Shown piece after piece: positions 53,767-62,753 of a DNA stretch of 64,000 nucleotides (positions are counted from its first letter, which is position 1; each line of letters starts with the position of its first letter). The notes beneath the pieces were generated by a model. That model saw only the letters and a program-made list of their open reading frames with translations. It was not told the origin of the DNA and did not search any database. A program made the position numbers and the translations under genes. The DNA is from Paenibacillus sp. Soil750. GTDB taxonomy: Bacteria; Bacillota; Bacilli; Paenibacillales; NBRC-103111. Location: assembly GCF_001428045.1 (NCBI RefSeq), contig NZ_LMSD01000041.1:301422-365421 (forward strand), given 5' to 3'.

Positions 53767-54654
53767 ATGGCAGCACAACGCAAGAAAAAGAAACGAACCC
53801 TTGAGGATATCTTGGTAGATACGATTGTCTATACAACGCTCATCTTGCTAAGTGTGCTGACGATTATTCCCTTCATGCAGGTGGTCACGGTGTCGATGAG
53901 TCCGCCAGAAGTCGTGAGCAGCTACGGGATTCATTTGATTCCGCTGAAATTCGATTGGGATGGTTATCGCAAAATTCTAGCATATCAGCAAATCTGGACC
54001 GGGTACCAGAATACAATCGTTCGTGTCATTCTAGGTATTGTCGTCTCCATGACCTTAATGATTCTAGCGGCCTATCCCTTGTCTAAAAAGAATTTGGTAC
54101 ATCGCAAGTTTTGGACGATTTTTATGGTATTTACGATGTTTTTCAGCGGGGGCTTGATCCCGACATACTTGATTGTCAAAGGCGTCGGTCTCTATAACAG
54201 CGTATGGGCGCTTGTGCTGCCTGTCGCAATCAATACCTTTACCATGCTGATTATCCGCAATTACTTTATGTCCCTCCCGGAGGAGATTCAAGAGTCAGCC
54301 CGTATTGATGGGGCGAATGAGTTCGTTATTTTAACGCGCATCATATTGCCGATTTCCATCCCAATCCTCGCTACAGTGGGTCTATGGACGATGGTCTACC
54401 ATTGGAATGAATGGTTTAACGCCATGATTTATCTCAAGGATTCGAAGAAGGCGGTCCTGCAGCTTGTGTTGCGCAAAATAATGTTTGAAGGCTCCGAGCC
54501 ACAGGCAGTTGAGGCAGCAAATACAATTTACGCCAACACCGACACGATGAAAATGGCTGCACTCATGGTATCCCTGATTCCTCTGCTTGTTGTTTACCCG
54601 TTCCTGCAAAAATATTTCGTTAAAGGCGTCATGATTGGCTCATTAAAAGGTTAA
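53767..54654 (+). CDS. ABC importer permease, YtcP type
   Basis: The 295-residue partner permease has a Lys/Arg-rich start, six helices, the EAA loop QESARIDGANEFVILTRIIL and the ending KYFVKGVMIGSLKG. TAGGTGAT, overlapping the previous stop, is well spaced to ATG 53767 and too close to the GTG at 53755. A small CCCCT-CAC-AGGGG hairpin (54662-54674) follows before the binding-protein gene. Confidence 0.92.
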   Translation: MAAQRKKKKRTLEDILVDTIVYTTLILLSVLTIIPFMQVVTVSMSPPEVVSSYGIHLIPLKFDWDGYRKILAYQQIWTGYQNTIVRVILGIVVSMTLMILAAYPLSKKNLVHRKFWTIFMVFTMFFSGGLIPTYLIVKGVGLYNSVWALVLPVAINTFTMLIIRNYFMSLPEEIQESARIDGANEFVILTRIILPISIPILATVGLWTMVYHWNEWFNAMIYLKDSKKAVLQLVLRKIMFEGSEPQAVEAANTIYANTDTMKMAALMVSLIPLLVVYPFLQKYFVKGVMIGSLKG

Positions 54655-54711
54655 TCCCAGCCCCCTCACAGGGGATGGTTCACTAACATACATGTCTAGG
54701 AGGGTCTAAAA

Positions 54712-56349
54712 ATGAAGCGAAAAGCAATTCGTCATGTAGGCAGCTGGGTGAGCGCAGCTTTGTTAGTAGGAAGTTTGGCTGCATGCAGCAGCGGCACAGA
54801 GAGCAGTACGACAAGTACCCCAGCACCAGCAGCTACAGGTACTACGGCAACAGCAGCAGCTAAGAATGACACACCAGTCACAATTGAATGGGCAGGCTAT
54901 AACATCAACGATGTAGCACCAGATGCGAACTCAGAGATTCTACAGGAAGTGTCCAAACGCTTTAATGCGAAAATCAATGTCTGGACAGCGGATTCGCAGA
55001 AATACAGTGAAGTGTTCAACGTCCGCATGGCATCGGGAGAAATTCCAGATATTTTGAGGCTGAAAGGCTTCGAATTATCCAAGCTCGTGGACAGCGGGGT
55101 AGCAGCTGAAATTCCGGTGGACACGATCAAGCAGAAAGCACCTAACTACTACAAATTAATCATGGACAATGACACCTCAGGATCGGCCTTCCGTTCCAGC
55201 ATGTACAAAGGCAAAAACTACGGATTATCCGCTTTTCAATTAGACGGCACCTATCCAACCAGCCTTGTATGGCGCACGGATTGGCTTAAGAATGTCGGCA
55301 TTACCAAAGTACCTGAAACATTAGCTGAGTTTGAGGATGCGATTTATAAGTTTACGAACAATGATCCTGATAAAAACGGAAAAAAAGACACGTACGGCCT
55401 CTCCAGTACGGCGATGCAAACGGTGCTTGGCGCCTTCGGACCGATTCCGACGGATGTCATTAAAGGCACAACGCCTTACTCTGCTCTTTGGTATACCGTG
55501 AAGGATAACAAAGTGACGATGGATGCGATTCAACCAGAAATGAAAGAAGGACTCAAGCTGCTGGCCAAATGGTACAAAGACGGCGTCATCGATCCTGAGT
55601 TTGTAACGGGTGAGAATAAAGGCGGTTATTGGGCGACTTCCCATGCCTTCATTAACAACCGTGTCGGTGTGACGGGCAACGTAATGTATTATCACTGGAC
55701 TCCGCCGCTTACAGAAGGAGACAAAGGTGGGCCGGTTTACCAGGAATTCATGAAAGTGAAGCCAGACGCGAAATACGATGAAACGTGGTCACTCGGGAAA
55801 GCGATTAAAGGTCCAGATGGCAAAGCCTACGGCGCGAACATTTGGGGTTACAACAACGAAACACTTGTGATTACCAAGAATGCAACGAAAGATCCGAGAA
55901 AGCTGGATACGATTTTGAAAATGCTGGATACACTGGTCACCGACAAGGACTATTACATGCTGGCTAACTACGGTGTCAAAGACAAAGATTATATTATTAA
56001 CGCAGACGGTTCTGTCGCTTCCAAACTCAAAAACCCGACAGAAACAGCACAACGCGCTGTGACTACCTTTGGGATGTATACGAACAATCCGGATGTGGTG
56101 AAGCAGATATTCAAGGCGAAATATGTCGTTGCGGATAAAGTGAAAGGAACAGGCACACCGCCATCTTATCTGCCGAGCGTAGAGGCTTCCGGCAAGTACA
56201 CAGCTGATTTACAGAAGCTGACGACGGAGAATTACATCAAAATCATTACAGGCGAGCAAACCGTTGATTCCTTTGATGACTATGTCAAAAAGGCACGATC
56301 AGCCGGCGCAAACGAGATTGAGAAGCAGTACACCGAAGTCATTAAATAG
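54712..56349 (+). CDS. ABC importer solute-binding lipoprotein, LplA type
   Basis: The 545-residue lipoprotein has lipobox SLAAC (Cys25), a Ser/Thr/Ala linker and a solute-binding domain (FNVRMASGEIPDILRLKGFE, YPTSLVWRTDWLKNVG, NNDPDKNGKKDTYGLSS with a calcium-loop-like motif). AGGAGG precedes the ATG. It serves the two permeases before it. The lyase gene downstream suggests a uronic-acid-containing oligosaccharide as ligand. Confidence 0.93.
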   Translation: MKRKAIRHVGSWVSAALLVGSLAACSSGTESSTTSTPAPAATGTTATAAAKNDTPVTIEWAGYNINDVAPDANSEILQEVSKRFNAKINVWTADSQKYSEVFNVRMASGEIPDILRLKGFELSKLVDSGVAAEIPVDTIKQKAPNYYKLIMDNDTSGSAFRSSMYKGKNYGLSAFQLDGTYPTSLVWRTDWLKNVGITKVPETLAEFEDAIYKFTNNDPDKNGKKDTYGLSSTAMQTVLGAFGPIPTDVIKGTTPYSALWYTVKDNKVTMDAIQPEMKEGLKLLAKWYKDGVIDPEFVTGENKGGYWATSHAFINNRVGVTGNVMYYHWTPPLTEGDKGGPVYQEFMKVKPDAKYDETWSLGKAIKGPDGKAYGANIWGYNNETLVITKNATKDPRKLDTILKMLDTLVTDKDYYMLANYGVKDKDYIINADGSVASKLKNPTETAQRAVTTFGMYTNNPDVVKQIFKAKYVVADKVKGTGTPPSYLPSVEASGKYTADLQKLTTENYIKIITGEQTVDSFDDYVKKARSAGANEIEKQYTEVIK

Positions 56350-56379
56350 TTCATATATGAAACCAATTCTCTGAATTTG

Positions 56380-56427
56380 AAGACTGTCACATTCGTAGCC
56401 AAACTGCAAATGAGGCAGTCTTTTCTT
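56380..56427 (+). terminator. Attenuator-like terminator before the heparinase-type gene
   Basis: AAGACTG and CAGTCTT form a seven-base stem around a long loop, followed by a T-rich run. It lies between the binding-protein gene and the lyase gene and could reduce expression of the latter. Confidence 0.5.
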
Positions 56428-56454
56428 TACCCCGACAAGGAGGAACTTAGCGAC

Positions 56455-58338
56455 ATGAAGTTGACAGATTTCATCACTGTATCCGACGTGGAAACTCATA
56501 TTTTAGGCAAAAGCATGGCGGGACGCATCTTCCCAGCACGCGATGATCGCGAGGCTTGGGCCAACTTGCCCACGGACTTACAGCAAGCTTGGCTGACGCA
56601 AGCAGAGTCCTACCTTGGATATGAATGGCCATCTTTGCGTGCGACCGCATTTATGGCCTATTTTGAAGAGGGGAGCCGTAAGCCGTACGATTCCGTTGAA
56701 ACAGAAAGACGAAATGCGCTTTGCACACTCCTGATCGCAGAATGCATCGAAGCCAAGGGCCGCTTCCTTCGGGAGATCACGAACGTCATTTGGCTCCTCT
56801 GTGAGCAGACGACGTGGTGCGCTCCGGCCCATCATTATTTATCCCTTCAGCCGGGCGAGCTGCTTTCGGATGCGAAGGAGCCTTTGTTTGATCTCTCTGC
56901 TGGTGAAACTGCAGCGCTGTTGGCGTGGACGTCTCATTTGCTAAAGACCCCGTTAGATGCGCTTTCTCCTCTAATTCGCGCGCGCATCCAAGTGGAGCTG
57001 GAACGCCGCATAATTGCCCCATACACCGATCGATCTGATTTCTGGTGGATGGGCTTTGGCGAACGAGAAGTTAACAACTGGAACCCATGGTGCAATGCGA
57101 ATATGTTGACTGTCTTACTGCTGATGGATATGGAGCCAGAAAGGAAATCAATGGTTTTTGACAAGGTGCTTCGTAGCTTGGATCGATACTTAGAGGTGCA
57201 ATTCGAAGATGGTGGCTGCGATGAAGGTTCAACGTACTGGGCTAGAGCGGCTGGGATGCTCTTGGTCAATCTCGAGCTATTGTACAGAGCATCGAGTGGA
57301 GCCCTGCAGGTTTACGATCAACCCGTAATTAGAAAGCTTGGGCAATTCGTCTACAACATGAACATTGACGGTCATTACTATGTAAACTTTGCGGATGGCT
57401 CCGCGATTGCTTCACAAGATTACAGCATGATCCACTTATACGGTTCGCGAATCCAGGATGATCAGCTGCGCGCATTGGGGCAGATTGGCTTCCGCGCCTA
57501 TCAGGTGACGGATCGAAGAGGGAAGGGGATTTCCTTTTTCCAAGAAATGATCAGCTTGCTTAGCTATGCAAGTATTCATAAGGAGGCAGCGCTGGCGCCC
57601 CCTCTCGTCCAAGACGTATGGCTTCCGAATCTGCAAGTGATGGCTGCAAGAGAATCGGAAGGCTCATCGCAAGGCCTGTTTGTTGCAATCAAAGGTGGTC
57701 ACAATGACGAAAGCCATAATCATAATGACATCGGTCATTTCGTGGTTTATGTGCATGGAAAGCCGTTTTTGATTGATATTGGGGTGGAGACCTATACCCA
57801 GAAGACATTCAGTCCTCAGAGATATGAGATTTGGACGATGCAGTCTGGCTATCACAGTGTTCCGGTTATTAACGGTTTTGAGCAAAAGGAAGGCCGTTCC
57901 TTCCACGCGGAGGAAGTAACCTATGTGAACAGCGAGGACGCTGTCCATTTTGGGCTAGAGCTAGCCAGTGCTTATCCGGTTGAAGCGGGTGTGCAGAGTT
58001 GGCATCGCAGCTTGACGCTTCAGAGGGGGCAGTTCCCTTCTATAGAACTACGGGAATCGTGCTTGCTTTTCGAGCCTACCGATCAAGTGCTGCTTCATAT
58101 GATGTCCAATCAACTTCCCCAACTTCTAGACCAGGGCAGCATCCGTTTGCAGGATAGCGATCAGAATCAGCTACTGCTTCAGTATGACAATAAGCAATGG
58201 GAAGCAGCTTTTGAACACATTACCGTTACAGACGAAAGCTTGACGCGAGTGTGGGGAGAGAGTCTGTATCGCATCCAATTTAAACTTCGTCATGCCGTAC
58301 AACAAGGCAATTGGGTGTTTCGAATGACGGAGCAGTAG
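56455..58338 (+). CDS. Heparinase II/III family polysaccharide lyase, cytoplasmic
   Basis: This protein of about 627 residues has an N-terminal helical toroid (WWMGFGEREVNNWNPWCNAN, CDEGSTYWARAAGMLL) and a C-terminal beta-sandwich beginning KGGHNDESHNHNDIGHF, a typical heparinase II/III His/Asn-rich block, then LIDIGVETYTQKTF. AAGGAGG upstream of ATG 56455 fixes the start; the frame runs back to 56377 inside the hairpin region. No signal peptide is present, so it acts on imported oligosaccharides. It belongs to a different subgroup from the product at 28018. The exact uronide is unknown. Confidence 0.87.
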   Translation: MKLTDFITVSDVETHILGKSMAGRIFPARDDREAWANLPTDLQQAWLTQAESYLGYEWPSLRATAFMAYFEEGSRKPYDSVETERRNALCTLLIAECIEAKGRFLREITNVIWLLCEQTTWCAPAHHYLSLQPGELLSDAKEPLFDLSAGETAALLAWTSHLLKTPLDALSPLIRARIQVELERRIIAPYTDRSDFWWMGFGEREVNNWNPWCNANMLTVLLLMDMEPERKSMVFDKVLRSLDRYLEVQFEDGGCDEGSTYWARAAGMLLVNLELLYRASSGALQVYDQPVIRKLGQFVYNMNIDGHYYVNFADGSAIASQDYSMIHLYGSRIQDDQLRALGQIGFRAYQVTDRRGKGISFFQEMISLLSYASIHKEAALAPPLVQDVWLPNLQVMAARESEGSSQGLFVAIKGGHNDESHNHNDIGHFVVYVHGKPFLIDIGVETYTQKTFSPQRYEIWTMQSGYHSVPVINGFEQKEGRSFHAEEVTYVNSEDAVHFGLELASAYPVEAGVQSWHRSLTLQRGQFPSIELRESCLLFEPTDQVLLHMMSNQLPQLLDQGSIRLQDSDQNQLLLQYDNKQWEAAFEHITVTDESLTRVWGESLYRIQFKLRHAVQQGNWVFRMTEQ

Positions 58339-58377
58339 GATCAACTCATCCCAAAGTGTTCATGAAGGAGGGGAATT

Positions 58378-59049
58378 ATGAAGCCTATCATGCTCGTCTT
58401 ATTACTATTTATCTTTGTGGCTACAGGCTGCACCGAGTGGCAGAATCATTCGTTAGCGGGTCCCTCGTACGCCACTGTCGCTTATATCAATGATGTACCG
58501 ATAGATGAGCGCGAGTTTCAGCTGTTCTTGAATGATGCGAAGGCTCAGACTGCTGGCTACTTCAAGAAAAACTATAATGCGGATGACTCTGCCTCTTTCT
58601 GGACAACGAGCTTTCAAGGGGAAGTGCCTATCGAGAAAGCGAAGCAACTAGCCCTAGACCGATTGAAAGAGGTCAAAGTTCAACAACTTTTAGCCCTGCA
58701 ATACAGCCTTGTGAGTGACCTTAGTTATACAACTTTTCTCGAGAATTGGGCTATGGAAAATCAGCGAAGGGAAAAAGCTATTAAGAATAACCAAGTTATC
58801 TATGGTCCTAAGCAGTATGACGAGCGCGGTTATTACACCTATCTCTTTTCCAATTTGGTATTGAAAGTGCAAGCGGTATTTCAAGAAGAGACAGCACCGA
58901 AGGGAGGTGACAGCGCCAGAAATGGCTTAACGGATGATCAAAAGCAACGCGTGCAGGACGCAAGTTACGCAAAGAAAGTGAAGCAATTGATGGATGCTGC
59001 ACAAGTGAAGCTTGTGGACCACATTTATCAAGAAATGATGCTGCAATAA
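58378..59049 (+). CDS. SurA_N-like lipoprotein
   Basis: This 223-residue protein has a lipoprotein signal peptide with lipobox VATGC (Cys18). It continues with VAYINDVPIDEREFQLFLND, the usual opening of SurA/PrsA N-terminal chaperone domains, and a helical remainder, but has no PPIase domain. AAGGAGG precedes the ATG. It lies between the cytoplasmic lyase and a secreted beta-helix protein, so it may help that large protein fold outside the membrane. This role is inferred. Confidence 0.75.
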   Translation: MKPIMLVLLLFIFVATGCTEWQNHSLAGPSYATVAYINDVPIDEREFQLFLNDAKAQTAGYFKKNYNADDSASFWTTSFQGEVPIEKAKQLALDRLKEVKVQQLLALQYSLVSDLSYTTFLENWAMENQRREKAIKNNQVIYGPKQYDERGYYTYLFSNLVLKVQAVFQEETAPKGGDSARNGLTDDQKQRVQDASYAKKVKQLMDAAQVKLVDHIYQEMMLQ

Positions 59050-59073
59050 GCCGTCTGATTTAGGTTTATACAG

Positions 59074-59083
59074 TAAGCGCTTA
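59074..59083 (+). promoter_or_regulatory. cre-like palindrome upstream of the beta-helix gene
   Basis: TAAGCGCTTA is a perfect 10-bp palindrome with the CcpA core; the 14-bp context AGTAAGCGCTTATA matches the cre consensus at 12 of 14 positions. It lies about 30 bases before the start codon. Confidence 0.45.
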
Positions 59084-59111
59084 TATTCCACAAGATTGAG
59101 GAGAATGAATT

Positions 59112-61163
59112 ATGAGAATATCAAAGGCATTTCGATTGTGCCTATCGGTCGGCCTAATTTTTACACTCCTACTGACGGTCGTATTATGCATGCCTGCCTT
59201 AACGACCACAACATATGCGAACAATACGACCTACTATGTCGATTCGGCCAGTGGCAGTGATAGCAACACCGGTTTGAGCACTGGCGCAGCCTGGCAAACG
59301 TTAACTAAAGTCAACAGCACGACCTTTCTGCCAGGGGATAAAATCCTTTTTAAATCAGGCTCTGTCTGGACGGGACAATTGCACCCGCTAGGGTCTGGAG
59401 CTTCTGGGTCCCCCATCATCATCGATAAATACGGCACAGGTAATAAACCGATTATTAATGGGAATGGATTAACCGGGGGCACGGTGTATTTTTACAATCA
59501 GCAGTATTGGGAACTCAATAATTTGGAAGTAACGAACACTTCTACTTCGGCGGGTGACCGATACGGAGTCAAGGTTGAGGCGCATGATGTGGGAACCTAC
59601 AACCATTTTTACATCCGAAATATGTATATCCACGATGTCACAGGAACGAATACTGATGCGCTAAAAGTGACCGGCGGTATCTTTGTGACCGTGTCGGGAA
59701 CCGCTGTAAGAACGAAATGGAACGATGTTCTTATTGATGGCAATACGATTGAGCGCACAGATCGCACGGGAATAAGCAATGGCAGCTCATGGGGTAACAA
59801 TGACGGGGCATCCAACTTCGAGCCCTACACGAATCTTGTCATCAGCAACAATATTCTGAATGATATCGGCGGAGATGGGATCGTCATGCGGGCTTCCATC
59901 AATGGTTTGATTCAATATAACGTTGTAAACAAAGCCCATGCACGGGATACTAATTTCGACGTTGCCATTTGGGCGATTAACAGCACCAGTCCTGTCATGC
60001 AATATAACGAAGCCTACAATACCAAAACAACGAATGACGGCCAAGGCTTTGACTGTGACTTTAACTTGACTGGCTGTACGGTACAGTACAATTATAGTCA
60101 TGATAATGAGGGTGGCTTTCTGCTCGTCATGGGGAATGGATCAATTCGTAACGACAATATGATCGTTCGCTATAATATTTCCCAGAATGACCGCGCGCGT
60201 ATTTTCCAATTCAATAGCGGCTACACGCCGTTGAATAGCCAAATCTATAACAATACCTTCTATATTGGTTCCGGTTTAAGCACGAGCATTACAACAGGGC
60301 TGGCAGGAAGTAATCCGATCTATTTTAAAAATAACATCGTATACAACGCAGGTAGCGGCGGCTATTCCGTCAAAGCGAATGACGTGTATGATTACAACGT
60401 TTTCTATGGTAACCACCCGGCAAGTGAGCCAAGTGATGCTCATAAATTAACGACTGATCCGCTCCTTGCAGGGGCAGGTAGTGGTGGTATCGGTTTAAGC
60501 ACGGTGAATGGCTATAAGCTGGGAACAGGTTCGCCTGCCTTGTCCTCTGGGGTCCTAATCAGCAGCAATGGAGGCAAAGATTACTGGGGCAACTCCGTCT
60601 CTTCTTCAACTTCTCCGAATCGCGGTGCATACAATGGTACTGGTGTCGTCCTGACTACTCCTAATACATGGATAGCTGTAGATGATGCGAATGTGAGAGA
60701 TGGCACTTACGCCACAACGAATCAAGCTGGAACAACGGCTGTTACGGTTGATACGAAGAACGACTTAACCAGCTACAAACGGGATGGTTATTTTAAATTT
60801 GATTTTAACAGTTATAGCGGTACCGTCTCTAACGCAACGATCACATTGAAGCCAATCACAGCTGCAATGAGCGGTATCCAAAACGAGGTCGCACTCGTTA
60901 GCGACAGCACCTGGACAGAAGGCGCCATCACATGGGATACGAAGCCTTCCTCCAGCACCGTACTTGGCACGTATACGATCGTTGCTGGTACGCCGATTAC
61001 CATTAACGTAACTTCTCAGGTACAAGCGGCGATGTCTACTGGCAAAAAGCTCTCCATCCGCGTATACAGCACGTCAGCAGTAAATTCAAATGGGAATGTC
61101 TCTTTTGCATCAAGTGAGAGCATCACCAGCACGGATCGACCTAAGTTAACGATAACACCATAA
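59112..61163 (+). CDS. Secreted right-handed beta-helix protein with DNRLRE/CBM96-like module
   Basis: The 683-residue exported protein has a signal peptide ending near TTYAN. It continues with TYYVDSASGSDSNTGLS (DUF1565-type start of beta-helix lyases), many NxI/NxF coil repeats (VISNNILNDIGGDGIVM, MQYNEAYNTKTTNDGQGFD) to about residue 510, and a C-terminal beta module (about 520-683, DDANVRDGTYATTN, SDSTWTEGAITWDTKP) of the DNRLRE/CBM96 kind also found at the end of the PL6 protein. GAGGAGAA precedes the ATG. It is probably a polysaccharide lyase or hydrolase acting outside the cell; no catalytic residues can be assigned with confidence. Confidence 0.8.
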   Translation: MRISKAFRLCLSVGLIFTLLLTVVLCMPALTTTTYANNTTYYVDSASGSDSNTGLSTGAAWQTLTKVNSTTFLPGDKILFKSGSVWTGQLHPLGSGASGSPIIIDKYGTGNKPIINGNGLTGGTVYFYNQQYWELNNLEVTNTSTSAGDRYGVKVEAHDVGTYNHFYIRNMYIHDVTGTNTDALKVTGGIFVTVSGTAVRTKWNDVLIDGNTIERTDRTGISNGSSWGNNDGASNFEPYTNLVISNNILNDIGGDGIVMRASINGLIQYNVVNKAHARDTNFDVAIWAINSTSPVMQYNEAYNTKTTNDGQGFDCDFNLTGCTVQYNYSHDNEGGFLLVMGNGSIRNDNMIVRYNISQNDRARIFQFNSGYTPLNSQIYNNTFYIGSGLSTSITTGLAGSNPIYFKNNIVYNAGSGGYSVKANDVYDYNVFYGNHPASEPSDAHKLTTDPLLAGAGSGGIGLSTVNGYKLGTGSPALSSGVLISSNGGKDYWGNSVSSSTSPNRGAYNGTGVVLTTPNTWIAVDDANVRDGTYATTNQAGTTAVTVDTKNDLTSYKRDGYFKFDFNSYSGTVSNATITLKPITAAMSGIQNEVALVSDSTWTEGAITWDTKPSSSTVLGTYTIVAGTPITINVTSQVQAAMSTGKKLSIRVYSTSAVNSNGNVSFASSESITSTDRPKLTITP

Positions 61164-61170
61164 TCACATA

Positions 61171-61231
61171 AAGGCTGAGTGCTTGGAACCATGTCGACAG
61201 GAAGTGACGCGGTTCCGGTGCTCAGCTTTTA
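61171..61231. terminator. Terminator between convergent genes
   Basis: GCTGAGTGCTTGGAACC pairs imperfectly with GGTTCCGGTGCTCAGC, followed by TTTTACCTTTTTT on the plus strand; AAAGG tracts suit the minus strand less well. Confidence 0.6.
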
Positions 61232-61237
61232 CCTTTT

Positions 61238-62596
61238 TTAGACTCGCCGGCTCTGTTTCGATAGATGTTTGATCTCATTGGCAATGAGGCTTACGCCCCT
61301 GTCTATGCGCTCTTCTGATACGCGTGTGATGCTCAGATTCATGAGCTGCAGCGGTTCAAAACTAGGCAAATAATTAGGCGAAAGGTTTTGAATCAATACT
61401 TGCTTCTTTTGCAATCTTTCCAACAAAACCGGAATTGGCAAATGAGCAGGGAGCACGATATGCGTGTGTACACCGGATTGGCTTGGGGAAGCTACAATAT
61501 AGCTATCCTCATTATAGGTATGAAGAGATCGATGCAACTGTTGTAACCGTCTTGAATAGGCATCCCTGATGGCATGTTTACGCCGTTCAAACATGCCGCT
61601 CTGAATATAAATTTCCAAGGCTGCTTGCGAAAGCATGGGGCTGTCAATGTCGGCTACCTTTTTATATGTACGGAATACATCACCCAGAGCTTGCGGGAGA
61701 ACGGCAACTCCGACCCTTAACCCGGGAAACAGGATTTTAGCGTAGCTTTTTAAATAAATGACGTGAGAAGAATCATAGGCGTAGATTGGATCTGATCTTG
61801 AATCAAGTTCCAGATCGGCCAAATAATCATCTTCAACAATATACACATCGTATCGTTTGGCCAGCTTGGCAATTGCTTTCTTCGTGTGCTCAGAGTAGGA
61901 GCACCCAAGCGGGTTATGAAAACGCGGCATCGTATAGAAGAACTTTATATCCTCCGTACGGAAGAGATGTTCTAAGTGATTTAAGTCGATATCACCTTGA
62001 GGTGAGCGACGAATTCCGTGTACTGGTAGCTGATAGCTTTCGACTAATTGGATAAATAAGTGATAGCTAGGCTGCTCCATCAGAATTCCGCGCTTTTTGT
62101 TCGGAAAAGGCATCAATGCCAAGATGGCGAGGGCCTGCTGCACACCAGAAGTGATATGAATGTGTTCAGGCTTCGTGAATACCTGGTAGTTAGCCAAATG
62201 CTTACAAAGAAGCCGTAATAACGAGGGCAAGCCTTGCGGTGTACCGTAAATAAATAATTCATTTTTGTACATATCAAAAGCTTTATCCACACAATGTTTA
62301 AAGTCCAAGTAAGGAAATAGCTCGGGATCTGGTGCAGCAGAGGAGAAGTCAAAGACCCTATTTTCAGGTAGCTGCAGACTTGCTCCTCGCTGTTGAACTG
62401 CGTAATAGCCGCTTTGTGGGATCGAATAAATGAGATGGCGACTTTCCAGAAGGGTAAAAGCACGAATCACCGTGCTCTTGTTGCAAGCATACTGAAGGGA
62501 GAGGTCTCTAATAGAAGGAAGCTTCTGTCCAGCTTTAAATTGCCCCTGTTCGAGTTGCTGTTCAATGTCATTCACAATAAGCAAATATTTATACAT
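61238..62596 (-). CDS. MocR-type GntR regulator with aminotransferase-like domain
   Basis: The 452-residue protein has an N-terminal GntR winged helix (AGQKLPSIRDLSLQYACNKS, STVIRAFTLLESRHLI) and a fold-type I aminotransferase domain (SGVQQALAIL, DDYLADLE, and YLKSYAKILFPGLRVG with the PLP-binding Lys). The frame is open to ATG 62668, but a promoter (TTTACA...TACAAT on the minus strand) and a perfect palindrome lie inside that extension. I therefore prefer ATG 62596 (GGAG upstream, family-typical MYKYLLIVND start); ATG 62620 would be nearly leaderless. It is divergent from an EamA exporter, a common MocR partner, which it probably controls in response to an amino compound. Confidence 0.88.
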   Translation of the reverse strand: MYKYLLIVNDIEQQLEQGQFKAGQKLPSIRDLSLQYACNKSTVIRAFTLLESRHLIYSIPQSGYYAVQQRGASLQLPENRVFDFSSAAPDPELFPYLDFKHCVDKAFDMYKNELFIYGTPQGLPSLLRLLCKHLANYQVFTKPEHIHITSGVQQALAILALMPFPNKKRGILMEQPSYHLFIQLVESYQLPVHGIRRSPQGDIDLNHLEHLFRTEDIKFFYTMPRFHNPLGCSYSEHTKKAIAKLAKRYDVYIVEDDYLADLELDSRSDPIYAYDSSHVIYLKSYAKILFPGLRVGVAVLPQALGDVFRTYKKVADIDSPMLSQAALEIYIQSGMFERRKHAIRDAYSRRLQQLHRSLHTYNEDSYIVASPSQSGVHTHIVLPAHLPIPVLLERLQKKQVLIQNLSPNYLPSFEPLQLMNLSITRVSEERIDRGVSLIANEIKHLSKQSRRV

Positions 62597-62628
62597 GGGC
62601 GTTGAATCTCCGATCTTCATCTTAGAAT

Positions 62629-62640
62629 TGTACCGGTACA
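62629..62640. promoter_or_regulatory. Perfect palindrome TGTACCGGTACA, candidate MocR operator
   Basis: The 12-bp perfect palindrome overlaps the spacer and -10 box of the predicted MocR promoter on the minus strand (-35 TTTACA, -10 TACAAT). It lies about 115 bases upstream of the divergent exporter gene. It would suit autoregulation and control of the exporter. Confidence 0.5.
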
Positions 62641-62753
62641 GTTGCCGTGTAAAAGGATTGTTGCGCATGGCTTACCGACTTATGCTGATATCAGAGAATG
62701 TTTCAGTCAGCTATAAGACTAAACCTATACTATTTTGATAAGGAGTTGGAGAG

